64,000 nucleotides of DNA from Chitinophaga filiformis (GTDB taxonomy: Bacteria > Bacteroidota > Bacteroidia > Chitinophagales > Chitinophagaceae): positions 4,071,001-4,135,000 of the forward strand of contig NZ_CP095855.1 in assembly GCF_023100805.1 (NCBI RefSeq). The letters are read 5' to 3'. Below the pieces are notes generated by a model, which was not told the origin of the DNA, did no database searches, and worked only from the letters and a program-made list of their open reading frames with translations. The position numbers were made by a program, and so were the translations under genes. Positions within the stretch are counted from its first letter, which is position 1. Every line of letters starts with the position of its first letter. Positions 8,719 through 16,982 of this stretch are shown in pieces.

Positions 8719-9480
8719 TTAAGGCTTGATGATTATTTGAACTTCAAATTCTGGTTCCTGTTTATTTAGATCATTTTCTAATCCCTTGGGGTTGGTTATT
8801 CTTTCATCGGGGTCGTAAGTAAAACAAATTAATTTTTTGCAGTCTGGGTGAGCTTTGTATCTTTCCTTGTCCTCTATTAGTTGTTTCCCGAGTTCTTTGT
8901 CACCAAGACCTTTTCTCGTTTTTTTTACTTCAATTACTATCTTTTCCTCTTTTAAAAGAAAGTCCATTCTTGAGGAACCACCGGCATAACTTGGGGTCCA
9001 TTCTTCATTTCTGATATCTGAAAAGTGTAACCTCAAAAGAGCATGTAGCAAATCTTGTACGTCGTATTCATCGTCGATATCGATCGTAGCTCTGTTATTG
9101 TATCTATTTCTTAGTTGCTTGACTACTAAATGAAATTTGTTGAAGAGATTGGCTAATTCCACTTCTTTGTTCCTATTAATATTGATCTGCTTAGGGCTTA
9201 TTCTTAAACACGATTTTAAAGCTGAAAGAACAATATTTCTTTCTTCTTCAAAAGTATCTGCAAGATTTCCATCTAGTTTTTTTCTGTTAAAGTGTGCGAA
9301 TACTCCCCATGGGGAACTATCCTTTCCGTAATTATTCGCTAGAAAATCTTCAACAGTGGCAATCCACGTTTGCATTTCAATGCTTGGTCTGCTATATGTA
9401 CCATGCTCAACACGATAACAGTTGTTTTGAAAAGTATAACTATGGCCTTCTTTGATTAGGTCATTGATTTTTTCCGTCAT
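8719..9480 (-). CDS. Orphan PD-(D/E)XK nuclease, DpnII/MboI-like C-terminal domain
   Basis: A 253-residue protein. The C-terminal half (about residues 140-250) looks like a PD-(D/E)XK endonuclease domain: helix VQDLLHALL at 141-149, then Asp173 in RMDFLL, and Glu184-x-Lys186 in IVIEVKKT. This spacing matches the domain called REase DpnII-MboI, frequently found in mobile-element cargo. The N-terminal half is unrecognised. No DNA methyltransferase is adjacent, so it is not a standard restriction-modification pair. It is transcribed away from 9562 and 10026, which share its strand. The AT-rich composition suggests transfer. A defence or abortive-infection role is inference. Confidence 0.65.
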   Translation of the reverse strand: MTEKINDLIKEGHSYTFQNNCYRVEHGTYSRPSIEMQTWIATVEDFLANNYGKDSSPWGVFAHFNRKKLDGNLADTFEEERNIVLSALKSCLRISPKQININRNKEVELANLFNKFHLVVKQLRNRYNNRATIDIDDEYDVQDLLHALLRLHFSDIRNEEWTPSYAGGSSRMDFLLKEEKIVIEVKKTRKGLGDKELGKQLIEDKERYKAHPDCKKLICFTYDPDERITNPKGLENDLNKQEPEFEVQIIIKP

Positions 9481-9561
9481 AATTATTTAGAAAATTGTGT
9501 CTAATGTTTACTTTGTATGTTAAGTGACTTTTGACTGACCTTAATACTCCCAAGCTTTTCT

Positions 9562-9936
9562 CTACATATCAAGGAACCCGTCTGGCATGACGCTTTGTAT
9601 CAATCGGGATAACTCATTTTCTCTTTTAGTCCAGTATTTGGTTTCAAGATTAATTGATATTGCATTAAATCGAAAAATATCACCATTCGGATTAGGGTAA
9701 GAATCCCCCATTAAATCACCAAATTCACCAGATTCACCAGATTGAGTATAGGTTATCAACGAAGCTGTTTCAGACACATTCGCTGTTTCCTCCTGAAAGC
9801 TGATCTTTTCGCGCATTGTTAATTCTATCAGATATTCACCTTTCGGTAAGTTTTTTATTCTTACAAACTTGTTGTTTATGCCTAAAATAGTTGTGTTTTT
9901 CCAATTATTGAGGGCATCTTTTAATTCTTGTTTCAT
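9562..9936 (-). CDS. Hypothetical protein in element cargo
   Basis: A 124-residue soluble protein with no signal peptide and no domain I recognise. It has a beta-rich centre (KGEYLIELTMREKISF at about residues 32-47) and a helical C terminus ending MPDGFLDM. It lies between the nuclease gene (81 bases downstream) and the 10026 gene (89 bases upstream) on the same strand, so the three may be co-transcribed. Composition is AT-rich like its neighbours. Function is unknown. Confidence 0.55.
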   Translation of the reverse strand: MKQELKDALNNWKNTTILGINNKFVRIKNLPKGEYLIELTMREKISFQEETANVSETASLITYTQSGESGEFGDLMGDSYPNPNGDIFRFNAISINLETKYWTKRENELSRLIQSVMPDGFLDM

Positions 9937-10025
9937 AGAGTAACTTTTAATGAAGATAAGTCAAAAAAAAGGATGATTTTCATTTCTGAAATTGTCAATA
10001 TACCGATCTTGAAGTTTAGGCATAC

Positions 10026-10895
10026 CTATTCGAATCCAGTTCTATACGTGGCTCTAATTTCCTGCGAAGGAGGCTCAAGGTTCAAATGATAAAACGTTAT
10101 CAATTCGGGCCAGTCCAAATCCTTATAAACTTTTTCTAAAGAGTCTAATACTTCACTAACAACATTGGGCAACTTTAATGTCGGAGAAAATGCCTTTGTT
10201 TGCTTGATGAATAGATAACTAGAGTAAAAAAAAGTGAAAGTAAAATAATGTTTGTAATCATGCTGATACGAGAAATTGGGCCTTAAAGTTTCATTTTCCA
10301 TATCTATTTCTCCCCATCCTGTTGATAATAAAGTGAAAATATCGAAATGAACCGCTTTGGAAGTTGCGTGATATAAAAATCGATATAGGTCAGCTAATCC
10401 TGTTAACTCTGCCATTTGGAATACTGTGGGCAACTTGGCTTCCTGCAAGACAAGTCCTGAATTTCTATAGACGGCTAAAATGTTCTCAAAACTAGTATTA
10501 TAAATTAGTGGAGGAATAATTTGTTTGGGGTTGTATTTGTCGAAGAAATCTTTTTGTGCCTTCGATGATTTTTTCATTTCATCGAATCTTTTTTTAGCCA
10601 AAATATAGTTTTGAACTTCTATACTTTGATCCATGATATAAGATAAAGTTATTAGGTCTTCACATATCCCCCTTAACATAGGTAACTGAAAAAAAGCGTG
10701 CTGCAAATCTCTCAATTGGCACAGATAAATCATGAAGTCGTATGTTTTTACATATGCACTTTTTATTAGCTCGCTTAAGTTTATATCCGTAGGCTTCATT
10801 GGTGTACCTTGACGAATTATATTTATTTGAGATTCGAATGCTTTGTAAATTTTTTCTGTCTCCTTGACAAAATTTGGTCTACTATCTTCTAGCAT
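10026..10895 (-). CDS. Hypothetical helical protein, possibly DUF5677-like
   Basis: A 289-residue, mostly helical protein without signal peptide. The centre holds an RGICEDLITLSYIMD segment and a later YHATSKAVHFDIF segment. The combination of an Arg/acidic helix and a conserved His in a helical protein is reminiscent of DUF5677 proteins, which are often found in defence-associated regions; this resemblance is weak and from memory. It is the first gene of the minus-strand cargo group and is divergent from the membrane pair starting at 11001, sharing a 105-base promoter region with it. Confidence 0.5.
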   Translation of the reverse strand: MLEDSRPNFVKETEKIYKAFESQINIIRQGTPMKPTDINLSELIKSAYVKTYDFMIYLCQLRDLQHAFFQLPMLRGICEDLITLSYIMDQSIEVQNYILAKKRFDEMKKSSKAQKDFFDKYNPKQIIPPLIYNTSFENILAVYRNSGLVLQEAKLPTVFQMAELTGLADLYRFLYHATSKAVHFDIFTLLSTGWGEIDMENETLRPNFSYQHDYKHYFTFTFFYSSYLFIKQTKAFSPTLKLPNVVSEVLDSLEKVYKDLDWPELITFYHLNLEPPSQEIRATYRTGFE

Positions 10896-11000
10896 CTTCT
10901 TGTTAGTTGGGGATTAATTAATTATTTTCACTATAAGTAATTGCAGTGATAAATTACTGAATTTATTTATAGGAAAGTTTTTTTATCAAACAAAATTTAG

Positions 11001-11441
11001 TTGATGTCCCCAACAATACAGGTTGCAATAATTTCCGCTGCGGGTAGTTTAATTGCCGTGGCTATTACTTTTATTTTGAACAAACGCGCTGAAAGGAGAG
11101 ATTCTCTGCACTTGCGGATATTGAATCATTACAAAGAGCTATTATCTGCTATTTCGGACTTAGCAGTTGATGATGTAGACAAAGAAGAAGCTAACAAACA
11201 ATTTGCAAAGGCAGTTAATACAATAGCCCTTGTAGCTCCTCAGTATGTCATAGACGCCCTAATGGAATATCATAAAGAAATTGCGCCTTCCAATCAAAAT
11301 AGAACATTGGCCAATCATGATAACAAATTACGGATATTGGTTTTAGCAATCAGAAGAAATCTAGGACTGCCATTTAAAGATAATCCTGACACATTTAATT
11401 TTCATTTAATTGGGTCAAAGTCGCCTAAATATATTCCATGA
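11001..11441 (+). CDS. Single-helix membrane protein A (paralogue pair, first gene)
   Basis: A 146-residue protein with one N-terminal membrane helix (about residues 7-27, ending in a positive NKRAERRD stretch) and a cytosolic helical domain. The segment LVLAIRRNLGLPF near residue 118 is the counterpart of FAMRKDLYGLNT in the next gene. The two proteins share size, topology and this motif, so they look like paralogues. The stop codon overlaps the start of the next gene by four bases (ATGA), implying translational coupling and joint function. No family assigned. Cargo of the mobile element, AT-rich. Confidence 0.6.
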   Translation: MMSPTIQVAIISAAGSLIAVAITFILNKRAERRDSLHLRILNHYKELLSAISDLAVDDVDKEEANKQFAKAVNTIALVAPQYVIDALMEYHKEIAPSNQNRTLANHDNKLRILVLAIRRNLGLPFKDNPDTFNFHLIGSKSPKYIP

Positions 11442-11854
11442 TCTACCAAAATATTATCTCCGCACTTGGGCTGATTGGTCTGGGCGCTATACTTAAAAGC
11501 ATTATTGATTCTCTTTTAAAGGCAAAAGAGCTTCAGCGACAAAAGCAAAATGACTTTAAAGAGGTTCGATATAAAGCTGTTATTCTTCTAATGCACGGCA
11601 TGTTAGATTTTGAGAAAAGCCGACCTGAATTTGAAAAACACGGTAGGCAATTCAATACTATTACAGACTTGCTTGAAGAGATTAAAATCGAAAGAAATAA
11701 TATGATTTTATATGCTTCGGATAAAGTGATCCTTGCAATAACCGAGTTTATTAACCAATCAACGGAAGAGAATTATTTTAGGGTAGCATTTGCAATGAGA
11801 AAAGACTTGTACGGATTGAATACAAGGTTATTGCCAAGTGACTTAAATATGTAA
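11438..11854 (+). CDS. Single-helix membrane protein B (paralogue pair, second gene)
   Basis: A 138-residue protein with one N-terminal membrane helix (about residues 4-24), a charged linker (LLKAKELQRQKQND), then a helical cytosolic domain ending in FAMRKDLYGLNTRLLPSDLN. It overlaps its upstream partner by four bases. The shared layout (helix, charged linker, helical bundle, R-x-L-G motif) suggests the two form a hetero-oligomer. I do not recognise a characterised family. In the mobile-element setting a membrane-acting effector of a defence or toxin-type system is possible but unproven. Confidence 0.6.
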   Translation: MIYQNIISALGLIGLGAILKSIIDSLLKAKELQRQKQNDFKEVRYKAVILLMHGMLDFEKSRPEFEKHGRQFNTITDLLEEIKIERNNMILYASDKVILAITEFINQSTEENYFRVAFAMRKDLYGLNTRLLPSDLNM

Positions 11855-11932
11855 GCCTGTTCTTATTCTTATCATGTATTTCCTTGTCATAAATATTTGT
11901 ATATTTATATAAGTATATAAAATGATTGTGAT

Positions 11933-12652
11933 ATGAAGAGTTTGAAATTGAAGCAGTTGAAATCATTTTTCACCTTTGACCTCCCCGTGAATTATAGTTA
12001 CATTTATTCCCGCTTTTGCAAAACGCATAAGGGACAGCGTGACATTTACGCTAGTTGGCCCGCAGAAGCAACACGCCGCCAGTTGATTAATGAGTATTGG
12101 AATAATGCACTTTGGCATTATTTGCTTTTGGTTGTTGTAGCCGCTGTTATTGTTTGGTTTTACAATGGCCAATTGAATGGTATGTATATGCTTGTCGGCG
12201 TGACGTTGGGGATAGCGGCGTATCTGCCATTGTATTTCATTCTTTATCGGCCCATCTTTACCGGTGATTTTTTGCCAAAACTGGAAACGGTGATAGCAGC
12301 GTATGAAGGCCGTGAACGTGCATGGCTGGAAAAGTGTAAACAAGACCAGTTAACAAACCGTGCTTTGGTACTTTTTTTCTACGCATTTGACAAAGCGAGC
12401 AAAGCCAACTACCTAACCCCCAGTGATAAATGTGCAGACCTGTTGCACAAAATTTTTGGGTCCAGCCCTGATGGAATCAAAAAAGCACTTGACCTGATCT
12501 TTAAGAAGGATAAAAGAGCCAAATTGGAACATCGCCATCTTGTAGAAGTGGGCAAAAGTTTTGAAGAAGCCTATGTTATTTTAGAAGCAATGCAGTTTGA
12601 TGAGGGTATCCAACGGCTAAAGCAGTTGGAGCAACAATTTCAAAGGCCGTAA
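11933..12652 (+). CDS. Two-helix membrane protein of the mobilisation region
   Basis: A 239-residue protein with two adjacent membrane helices at about residues 62-77 and 84-104, a soluble N-terminal ~60 residues, and a long helical C-terminal cytosolic part containing YFAFDKASKA-like sequence and FFYAFDKASKANYLTPSDKC. The family is unknown to me. It precedes the excisionase-like gene by 99 bases on the same strand and may be part of the element's backbone, not cargo. Its composition is less AT-rich than the genes to its left, which supports the backbone reading. Confidence 0.6.
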   Translation: MKSLKLKQLKSFFTFDLPVNYSYIYSRFCKTHKGQRDIYASWPAEATRRQLINEYWNNALWHYLLLVVVAAVIVWFYNGQLNGMYMLVGVTLGIAAYLPLYFILYRPIFTGDFLPKLETVIAAYEGRERAWLEKCKQDQLTNRALVLFFYAFDKASKANYLTPSDKCADLLHKIFGSSPDGIKKALDLIFKKDKRAKLEHRHLVEVGKSFEEAYVILEAMQFDEGIQRLKQLEQQFQRP

Positions 12653-12751
12653 TATCATAAGGCCAAACCTTTCCTTTTTCCGCGAGACAAGTATACTTAG
12701 CCTGTTTTCTTCTTCCTGAGCAACCATATTTGCCGTCTAAATCGGTATAAT

Positions 12752-13090
12752 ATGGAAAAGAGAGAAAGAAATGTGCAGACAGCAGCGCCAATGTTGTTTC
12801 CGATTGAACCGGAGCAGTTTTGGCAGATATTGCGTGTATTGGTGCGTGAAGAAGTCAGCCAACTGGACAGGCAGCCGGTACGATCCCCCGCGTATGATAC
12901 CCCCGGCCTCACCTATAAGCCCCTCTTTAAAATTGGAGAGGTCTGTCAGCTATTTCAGGTTACAAAGCCTACTATTTATGATTGGATTAAACATGGCAAG
13001 CTAAAGCCTTACAAAATCCGGTCAAGGGTCTATTTTCTTTGGAATGACATACAGCAATTATTGCAGCCCGGACAGCAACCAAAACAATGA
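12752..13090 (+). CDS. Excisionase-like helix-turn-helix protein
   Basis: A 112-residue protein. The C-terminal half (about residues 56-105) is a MerR/excisionase-type HTH: FKIGEVCQLFQVTKPTIYDW followed by IKHGKLKPYKIRSRVYF and a helix. This is the HTH_17 pattern of Xis and related small DNA-binding proteins. In mobilizable elements of Bacteroidota such a protein commonly sits upstream of the mobilisation genes and aids excision or controls transfer. The N-terminal half is a linker-like region. The gene ends directly at the hairpin-rich region that begins near 13091. Confidence 0.8.
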   Translation: MEKRERNVQTAAPMLFPIEPEQFWQILRVLVREEVSQLDRQPVRSPAYDTPGLTYKPLFKIGEVCQLFQVTKPTIYDWIKHGKLKPYKIRSRVYFLWNDIQQLLQPGQQPKQ

Positions 13091-13510
13091 CAGGGAGCGT
13101 TGCTGCCGTCGCGGAGATTGGGCAGGGCCGCTCCACGCAGGCCTTAGTCCGCGAAGATCGAACGGGCCACCTTTGGCACCCGTTCACGGAGAATGTACAG
13201 GCGGCGTTGCCACCTGCACGCGGAGATCGGGCAGGCTGCTCCACGCAGGCCCTCCCGCGAAGATTGAACAGGCCGCCTTCAGGCATCCTGTTCGCGGACT
13301 CGAACGGATCTTCGCTCCGTTAGCAAGCGGTGTTTTTGCTGCGCAAAAACCGCTTGCCCCTCGCTCCCGATGGTCGCAAGGGGGAGGTGCGGAGATCTTA
13401 GCGTAGAATGACGGGCAGCTACGCTACCCGTCTGCGGAGAAAGTCCAGGCAGCGTTGCCACCTGGACGAGAAGATCGGGCAGGGCAGCAAAGCTGCCAGC
13501 CCTCAATGAT
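13091..13510. other. Hairpin-rich, GC-rich region upstream of mob genes (candidate oriT)
   Basis: A 420-base non-coding stretch with several inverted repeats: GAACGGG/CCCGTTC, GAACAGG/CCTGTTC (about 13266-13292), a strong stem GCAAGCG...GTTTTTGC with GCAAAAAC...CGCTTGC at 13323-13357, GACGGG/CCCGTC (about 13410-13432) and GGCAGC/GCTGCC (about 13482-13499). A block of about 58 bases beginning GCGGAGAT at 13111 is repeated at 13220 with roughly 80 percent identity by eye. A palindromic block around GCGTTGCCACCTG occurs at 13195-13219 and 13443-13467. The position directly before mobC and the relaxase is where oriT is expected. Overlapping open frames here are not credible genes. Confidence 0.55.
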
Positions 13511-13525
13511 TAAAACGTAGGAGAT

Positions 13526-13888
13526 ATGGAACAGACGCAGGAAAAGAAGAAGGGTAAAGGCGGCAGGCCGCCTAAAGCAATAAGGAAGGAAATCTGCACA
13601 GGCGTGCGGTTTACCAAGACAGAATACTTTATTGTGAGAGAAAAGGCCATCAAAGCAGGGCTGCGCTACACTGTGTACGTCCGTCAAATGGCATTGTTCG
13701 GCGGCGTTATAGCCCGTTTAAGTAACGATGAACGGACATATATCAAACAATTGATCGGTATGGCAAATAATATCAACCAGGTGTCAAAACAGGCACATAA
13801 AGAGGGTATGTTGAATGCGATGCTACTTTTTGAAAGCTACCGTAAACAGATTGACCGTCTTTTAAACCGGTTAAGACGTGATAAGTAA
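13526..13888 (+). CDS. MobC-like mobilisation accessory protein
   Basis: A 120-residue basic protein. The N terminus is strongly positive (EKKKGKGGRPPKAIRKE); a ribbon-helix-helix-like segment follows (TGVRFTKTEYFIVREKAIKA), and the C terminus contains the MobC-type signature IGMANNINQVSKQAHKEG. MobC proteins bind oriT and open the strand for the relaxase in the relaxosome. The relaxase start codon lies inside this gene's 3' end (11-base overlap), indicating tight co-translation. A purine-rich site (GTAGGAGAT) lies 5-13 bases before the ATG. Confidence 0.85.
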   Translation: MEQTQEKKKGKGGRPPKAIRKEICTGVRFTKTEYFIVREKAIKAGLRYTVYVRQMALFGGVIARLSNDERTYIKQLIGMANNINQVSKQAHKEGMLNAMLLFESYRKQIDRLLNRLRRDK

Positions 13889-14651
13889 AGTAATAACCGG
13901 TAAAACCTTTTATGGCTGCTGCCGCTACGTTTGTGCAGATGAACAGCGGGCGGAAATACTGGAAGCAGAAGGGGTAAGAGATTACAGCTACAGGCATATG
14001 GGTAATGATTTTGAAATGAGCAGACAGCAGTTACCAGATAAGCGAAAGGCTGTTTTTCATGGCATTCTTAGCTTTTATCCTGGAGAACAGTTAACTAATG
14101 AAGTGTTGACGCAGATAGGACGGGAATACCTCGAAAAGCTAGGCATAACTAACACCCAATATGTGATAACAAAGCATACGGATACCAATCATTTGCACAT
14201 GCATATCATCGCTAATTTGGTTAACAACCAGGGAAGGGCAATCCGTGATAACTGGATAGGGTTACGCGGGAAAAAGGCCGCGCAACAGCTTACGCAAAAA
14301 TATCAGCTTATTCCAGCCATCGAAAAGAAAATAACTCTTACCAATCTGGAAGCCCTTAATTATGAAGAAACGGTCCGTTATGAAATTTTCCAGGCGATAG
14401 AAACAGTATTGTCCCACTGTAAAACCTTACTGGCGCTGGAAAAGGAACTGATTAAAAAAGGGATAGAAGTACAGTATAAGTACAAAGGGAATACCCAACA
14501 ATTACAGGGCATTAGTTTCAAAAAAGGTTCGTATGCTTTTAAAGGCAGCAACATTGACCGCAAATACTCTTTAGCAGGCTTACAAAAGGCAATGCAGCAG
14601 GATATAACGAAGGCGTATAGACAATCAAACAGGGGCGGATTACGCCTGTAA
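13878..14651 (+). CDS. Relaxase / mobilisation nuclease (HUH, MobP-like)
   Basis: A 257-residue relaxase. The N-terminal TGKTFYGCCRYVCADEQRAE segment holds a candidate catalytic Tyr (residue 12), and the metal-binding motif HTDTNHLHMHIIAN is at about residues 95-108, giving the three-His HxH cluster of the HUH fold. It nicks oriT and pilots the single strand. The start is GTG at 13878, overlapping the mobC-like gene by 11 bases. At 257 residues it is at the short end for the family, essentially the nuclease domain alone with a short basic tail. No coupling protein follows, consistent with mobilisation in trans. Confidence 0.9.
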   Translation: MISKVITGKTFYGCCRYVCADEQRAEILEAEGVRDYSYRHMGNDFEMSRQQLPDKRKAVFHGILSFYPGEQLTNEVLTQIGREYLEKLGITNTQYVITKHTDTNHLHMHIIANLVNNQGRAIRDNWIGLRGKKAAQQLTQKYQLIPAIEKKITLTNLEALNYEETVRYEIFQAIETVLSHCKTLLALEKELIKKGIEVQYKYKGNTQQLQGISFKKGSYAFKGSNIDRKYSLAGLQKAMQQDITKAYRQSNRGGLRL

Positions 14652-14688
14652 CAGTAAACTTATTTAAGAACGAATTAAACTATGTATT

Positions 14689-15288
14689 ATGAATGAGTTG
14701 TTATTGCAAACAATTGTTGATAAGTTAAATAAAGTTGATGAAGGCATCCGGCAAATAAATAGCGCAACGCCGCAAATGCCGGACTACACAGAACAGTTAA
14801 AGAGTGTCGGTACTTCCTTAGAGCAGATAAAGGCAGATGTAACAGGAATGCCTGAGCGGATAAAATTCCCCACAACAGCCATTTATAAGCTATCAGAATA
14901 TCTTCAAATAAATAACGATCTGCTGAAACGTCCACCTATAAGGGAGGTCAAGCATCATCATCATGTAAATGCGGGAGTGATCGTTTCCGCTTGCCTGTTT
15001 CTGCTCCTTGCTTTAGTGTGTGTGTGGCTATTCAACACGCGCTCAATGCTGCAGGCTTATACAGCTAGAGATATAAAATATCGTTATATACAGCTACAGG
15101 CGGGAAAACAACTACGACCGTTCTTGTCCGAAATAGATAGCCTGTATCGTGCACACCCGCAAGTCTTTCGAGATAGCGTTGAACAATGGGAGGAACAAAG
15201 ACAGCAGATCGCATCTATGTTGGTAGAAGCACAGGAAAAGGAGGAAGAAGCAATTCGGCTAAGGAAGAAGGCCGGAAAAATCCGGTAA
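14689..15288 (+). CDS. Coiled-coil, single-pass membrane protein of the mob operon
   Basis: A 199-residue protein. Residues 1-75 are amphipathic helix/coiled coil with regularly spaced leucines and isoleucines, HHHH occurs at about residues 88-91, a membrane helix spans about 95-114 (GVIVSACLFLLLALVCVWLF), and the C-terminal ~80 residues form a second coiled coil rich in Glu/Gln ending in basic residues. It follows the relaxase by 37 bases on the same strand. Small membrane proteins with this layout often accompany Bacteroidota relaxase genes, perhaps anchoring the relaxosome; the exact role is unknown. Confidence 0.65.
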   Translation: MNELLLQTIVDKLNKVDEGIRQINSATPQMPDYTEQLKSVGTSLEQIKADVTGMPERIKFPTTAIYKLSEYLQINNDLLKRPPIREVKHHHHVNAGVIVSACLFLLLALVCVWLFNTRSMLQAYTARDIKYRYIQLQAGKQLRPFLSEIDSLYRAHPQVFRDSVEQWEEQRQQIASMLVEAQEKEEEAIRLRKKAGKIR

Positions 15289-15430
15289 TATCTATTTGTC
15301 CGGGGGAGGCGCTGCCGCCGCGCCATCCCCCGCACCCCCTCCCGGCGGGAGTTTCAAACAATGGTGCGATTGTGTTTTGCTGTTAATAAAGACATCAGTA
15401 ACTAGAATATCTACTACCAGCCATGCGATA

Positions 15431-16225
15431 CTAACCGCGTATTATGAATTCTATAAATTTCTCGCCAAATTCGGTAATTGTCATGTAAACAAAAGGGCTA
15501 CCACCTACAGTTGCGCCTGTATAGTTATCTGCAAGCAATCCCTTTGACAGTAATATTTGTTTCTGATATAAAAAGGCATCTTCATCCATATTGTAATACG
15601 ACGCTGCATTTATAGCGTTTAGCGCGTCAATTTCTGCTTTTATTTTTTTTATTTCAAGATCAGTGTCTAAGCGTTGCTGATTGACAAAATCGAAGTTATT
15701 CGCTAGTCCCTTTTCTTTTAAGGTAGATTCGGCTACCGTTTTCCCGTTTAATATTGGTAAATCGTATTCCAGTCTACGCAATTTCGTATTTTTATCAACA
15801 AAATTTCTTCTTAGAATCTTGTGCTGCTTTAGTATTATTATTGCAGGGTCGCTCAAGTCATTAGCTAAACCCAAGAATATCTCTGCTTCATCAATTTCCA
15901 TACTCGGATTTTCAATAAAGTTTAGCAAGATATCTCGAAACCTATTATGCTTTTCGGCTGATTTAGTGGAAACAACGCGTCTGATTACGGCTTCAAACAA
16001 ATCATCAAAGTCTTCATTATTTAAGTCAGGATTGGCCTCAATGTTGTTGCTAGTAAGGTATTCTGCAAATTGAGAGATGAAATTATTGAATCGTTCCTGT
16101 TTAATTCTACTACGAAATTCGATGTATTCATTAAGGAACCCACCACCTGGAGTAACGGAGAGTATAGATTTTAACAATGTTAAGCCAGCTTCTTTGGCAA
16201 CTAATTTATCTTCTAGTTTGAACAT
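15431..16225 (-). CDS. Hypothetical cytosolic protein in element cargo
   Basis: A 264-residue protein. The N terminus contains a glycine-bearing loop (VTPGGGFLNEYIEFRSRIKQ at about residues 25-44) leading into a long helical region with VIRRVVSTKSAEKHNRFRDI, a coiled-coil-like stretch (LEIKKIKAEIDALN at about 197-210), and a C-terminal MTITEFGEKFIEFI segment that looks like the last helix of a winged-helix or DUF4393-like domain. No catalytic motif is evident. Family unknown. It lies on the opposite strand to the mob genes and 155 bases downstream of the XRE gene on the same strand, with a hairpin between them. Confidence 0.55.
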   Translation of the reverse strand: MFKLEDKLVAKEAGLTLLKSILSVTPGGGFLNEYIEFRSRIKQERFNNFISQFAEYLTSNNIEANPDLNNEDFDDLFEAVIRRVVSTKSAEKHNRFRDILLNFIENPSMEIDEAEIFLGLANDLSDPAIIILKQHKILRRNFVDKNTKLRRLEYDLPILNGKTVAESTLKEKGLANNFDFVNQQRLDTDLEIKKIKAEIDALNAINAASYYNMDEDAFLYQKQILLSKGLLADNYTGATVGGSPFVYMTITEFGEKFIEFIIRG

Positions 16226-16321
16226 GTGAAAAAGTATTTATATAAATGACGACTAGTACCGATTGAAAAATGAGAAAATGTAGTATATCGTTTGGCCCAC
16301 AACTTTGCCGATCCCATAGGA

Positions 16322-16361
16322 TACAAGAAAGCCACTGTCTCTAAAACAGTGGCTTTCTTGT
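16322..16361. terminator. Bidirectional hairpin between XRE and the 15431 gene
   Basis: A 16-bp perfect stem (ACAAGAAAGCCACTGT, 16322-16337, with its complement at 16345-16360) and a 7-nt loop. On the minus strand it lies just past the XRE regulator stop at 16381, so the regulator is probably its own transcript. Confidence 0.85.
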
Positions 16362-16380
16362 ATTTGATCGTTATAGTATT

Positions 16381-16815
16381 TTATTTTCCACCCTTCTTTT
16401 CATTCAACAATCTTTCCAGTATTTCTATTTTTTCTCGCTCACTTTTCAACAGCTCTTTATAAAGCTGCTCATTCTTCTCCATAGCATCGACCCATTTTTC
16501 AAATGGGTTGATAGTGCATTTATAGTATTGTGCGTATGCAACAGATTCATCCGAAAATGTATTTGAGATAATGTTTACTGCTGCTTCTTCACTAAAGTTC
16601 CTTATGGCTTCAGGTGACACCTTTAATATTTTTGCAACTTGATCTAAAATATCAGATTCAATTTTCTCTTTTCCTTCAAGCAAGGAAATTTTCTTTTGCG
16701 TCCAATCATCACCTAGATCAGCCGCCATCGCTTCTTGGGTTATGTTCAACATTTCCCGGAATCGCTTGATATTCCGGCCTTCATGGATGCTTTTGTTCAT
16801 AGTAGTAATGCTCAT
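16381..16815 (-). CDS. XRE-family helix-turn-helix regulator
   Basis: A 144-residue protein. Residues about 14-68 are a Cro/CI-type HTH: IKRFREMLNITQEAMAADLG, then WTQKKISLLEGKEKI, followed by a stabilising helix with VAKILKVSPEAIRNF. The C-terminal ~70 residues form a coiled coil (NEQLYKELLKSEREKIEILE) suited to dimerisation. It is likely the element's or a cargo module's repressor. It is divergent from the 16983 gene, with a 167-base AT-rich region between the two starts that probably holds its operator. Alternative ATG at 16800 is possible. Confidence 0.85.
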   Translation of the reverse strand: MSITTMNKSIHEGRNIKRFREMLNITQEAMAADLGDDWTQKKISLLEGKEKIESDILDQVAKILKVSPEAIRNFSEEAAVNIISNTFSDESVAYAQYYKCTINPFEKWVDAMEKNEQLYKELLKSEREKIEILERLLNEKKGGK

Positions 16816-16982
16816 TTAACAAATATAAGATTTTTCTACTGCTAAAATATGCCTTGATCCTGGATAATTTACCATGTAAAATACTTGATTATCCCCATAA
16901 ACTATGCTAATAACGAATTGATTATGATTTTATCACATCTGATCTTGCATCCATCTTTAAATAACTTTCAAAATTTAATTCT

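Noticed and set aside
8719..9480. Complete type II restriction-modification system
   Set aside because: No methyltransferase motif (such as DPPY or PCQ-type) is found in the neighbouring genes.
13044..13506. Several overlapping frames in the hairpin-rich region
   Set aside because: Arg/Gly/Pro-rich peptides made by GC-rich DNA on both strands, with no start context and no conservation in pattern.
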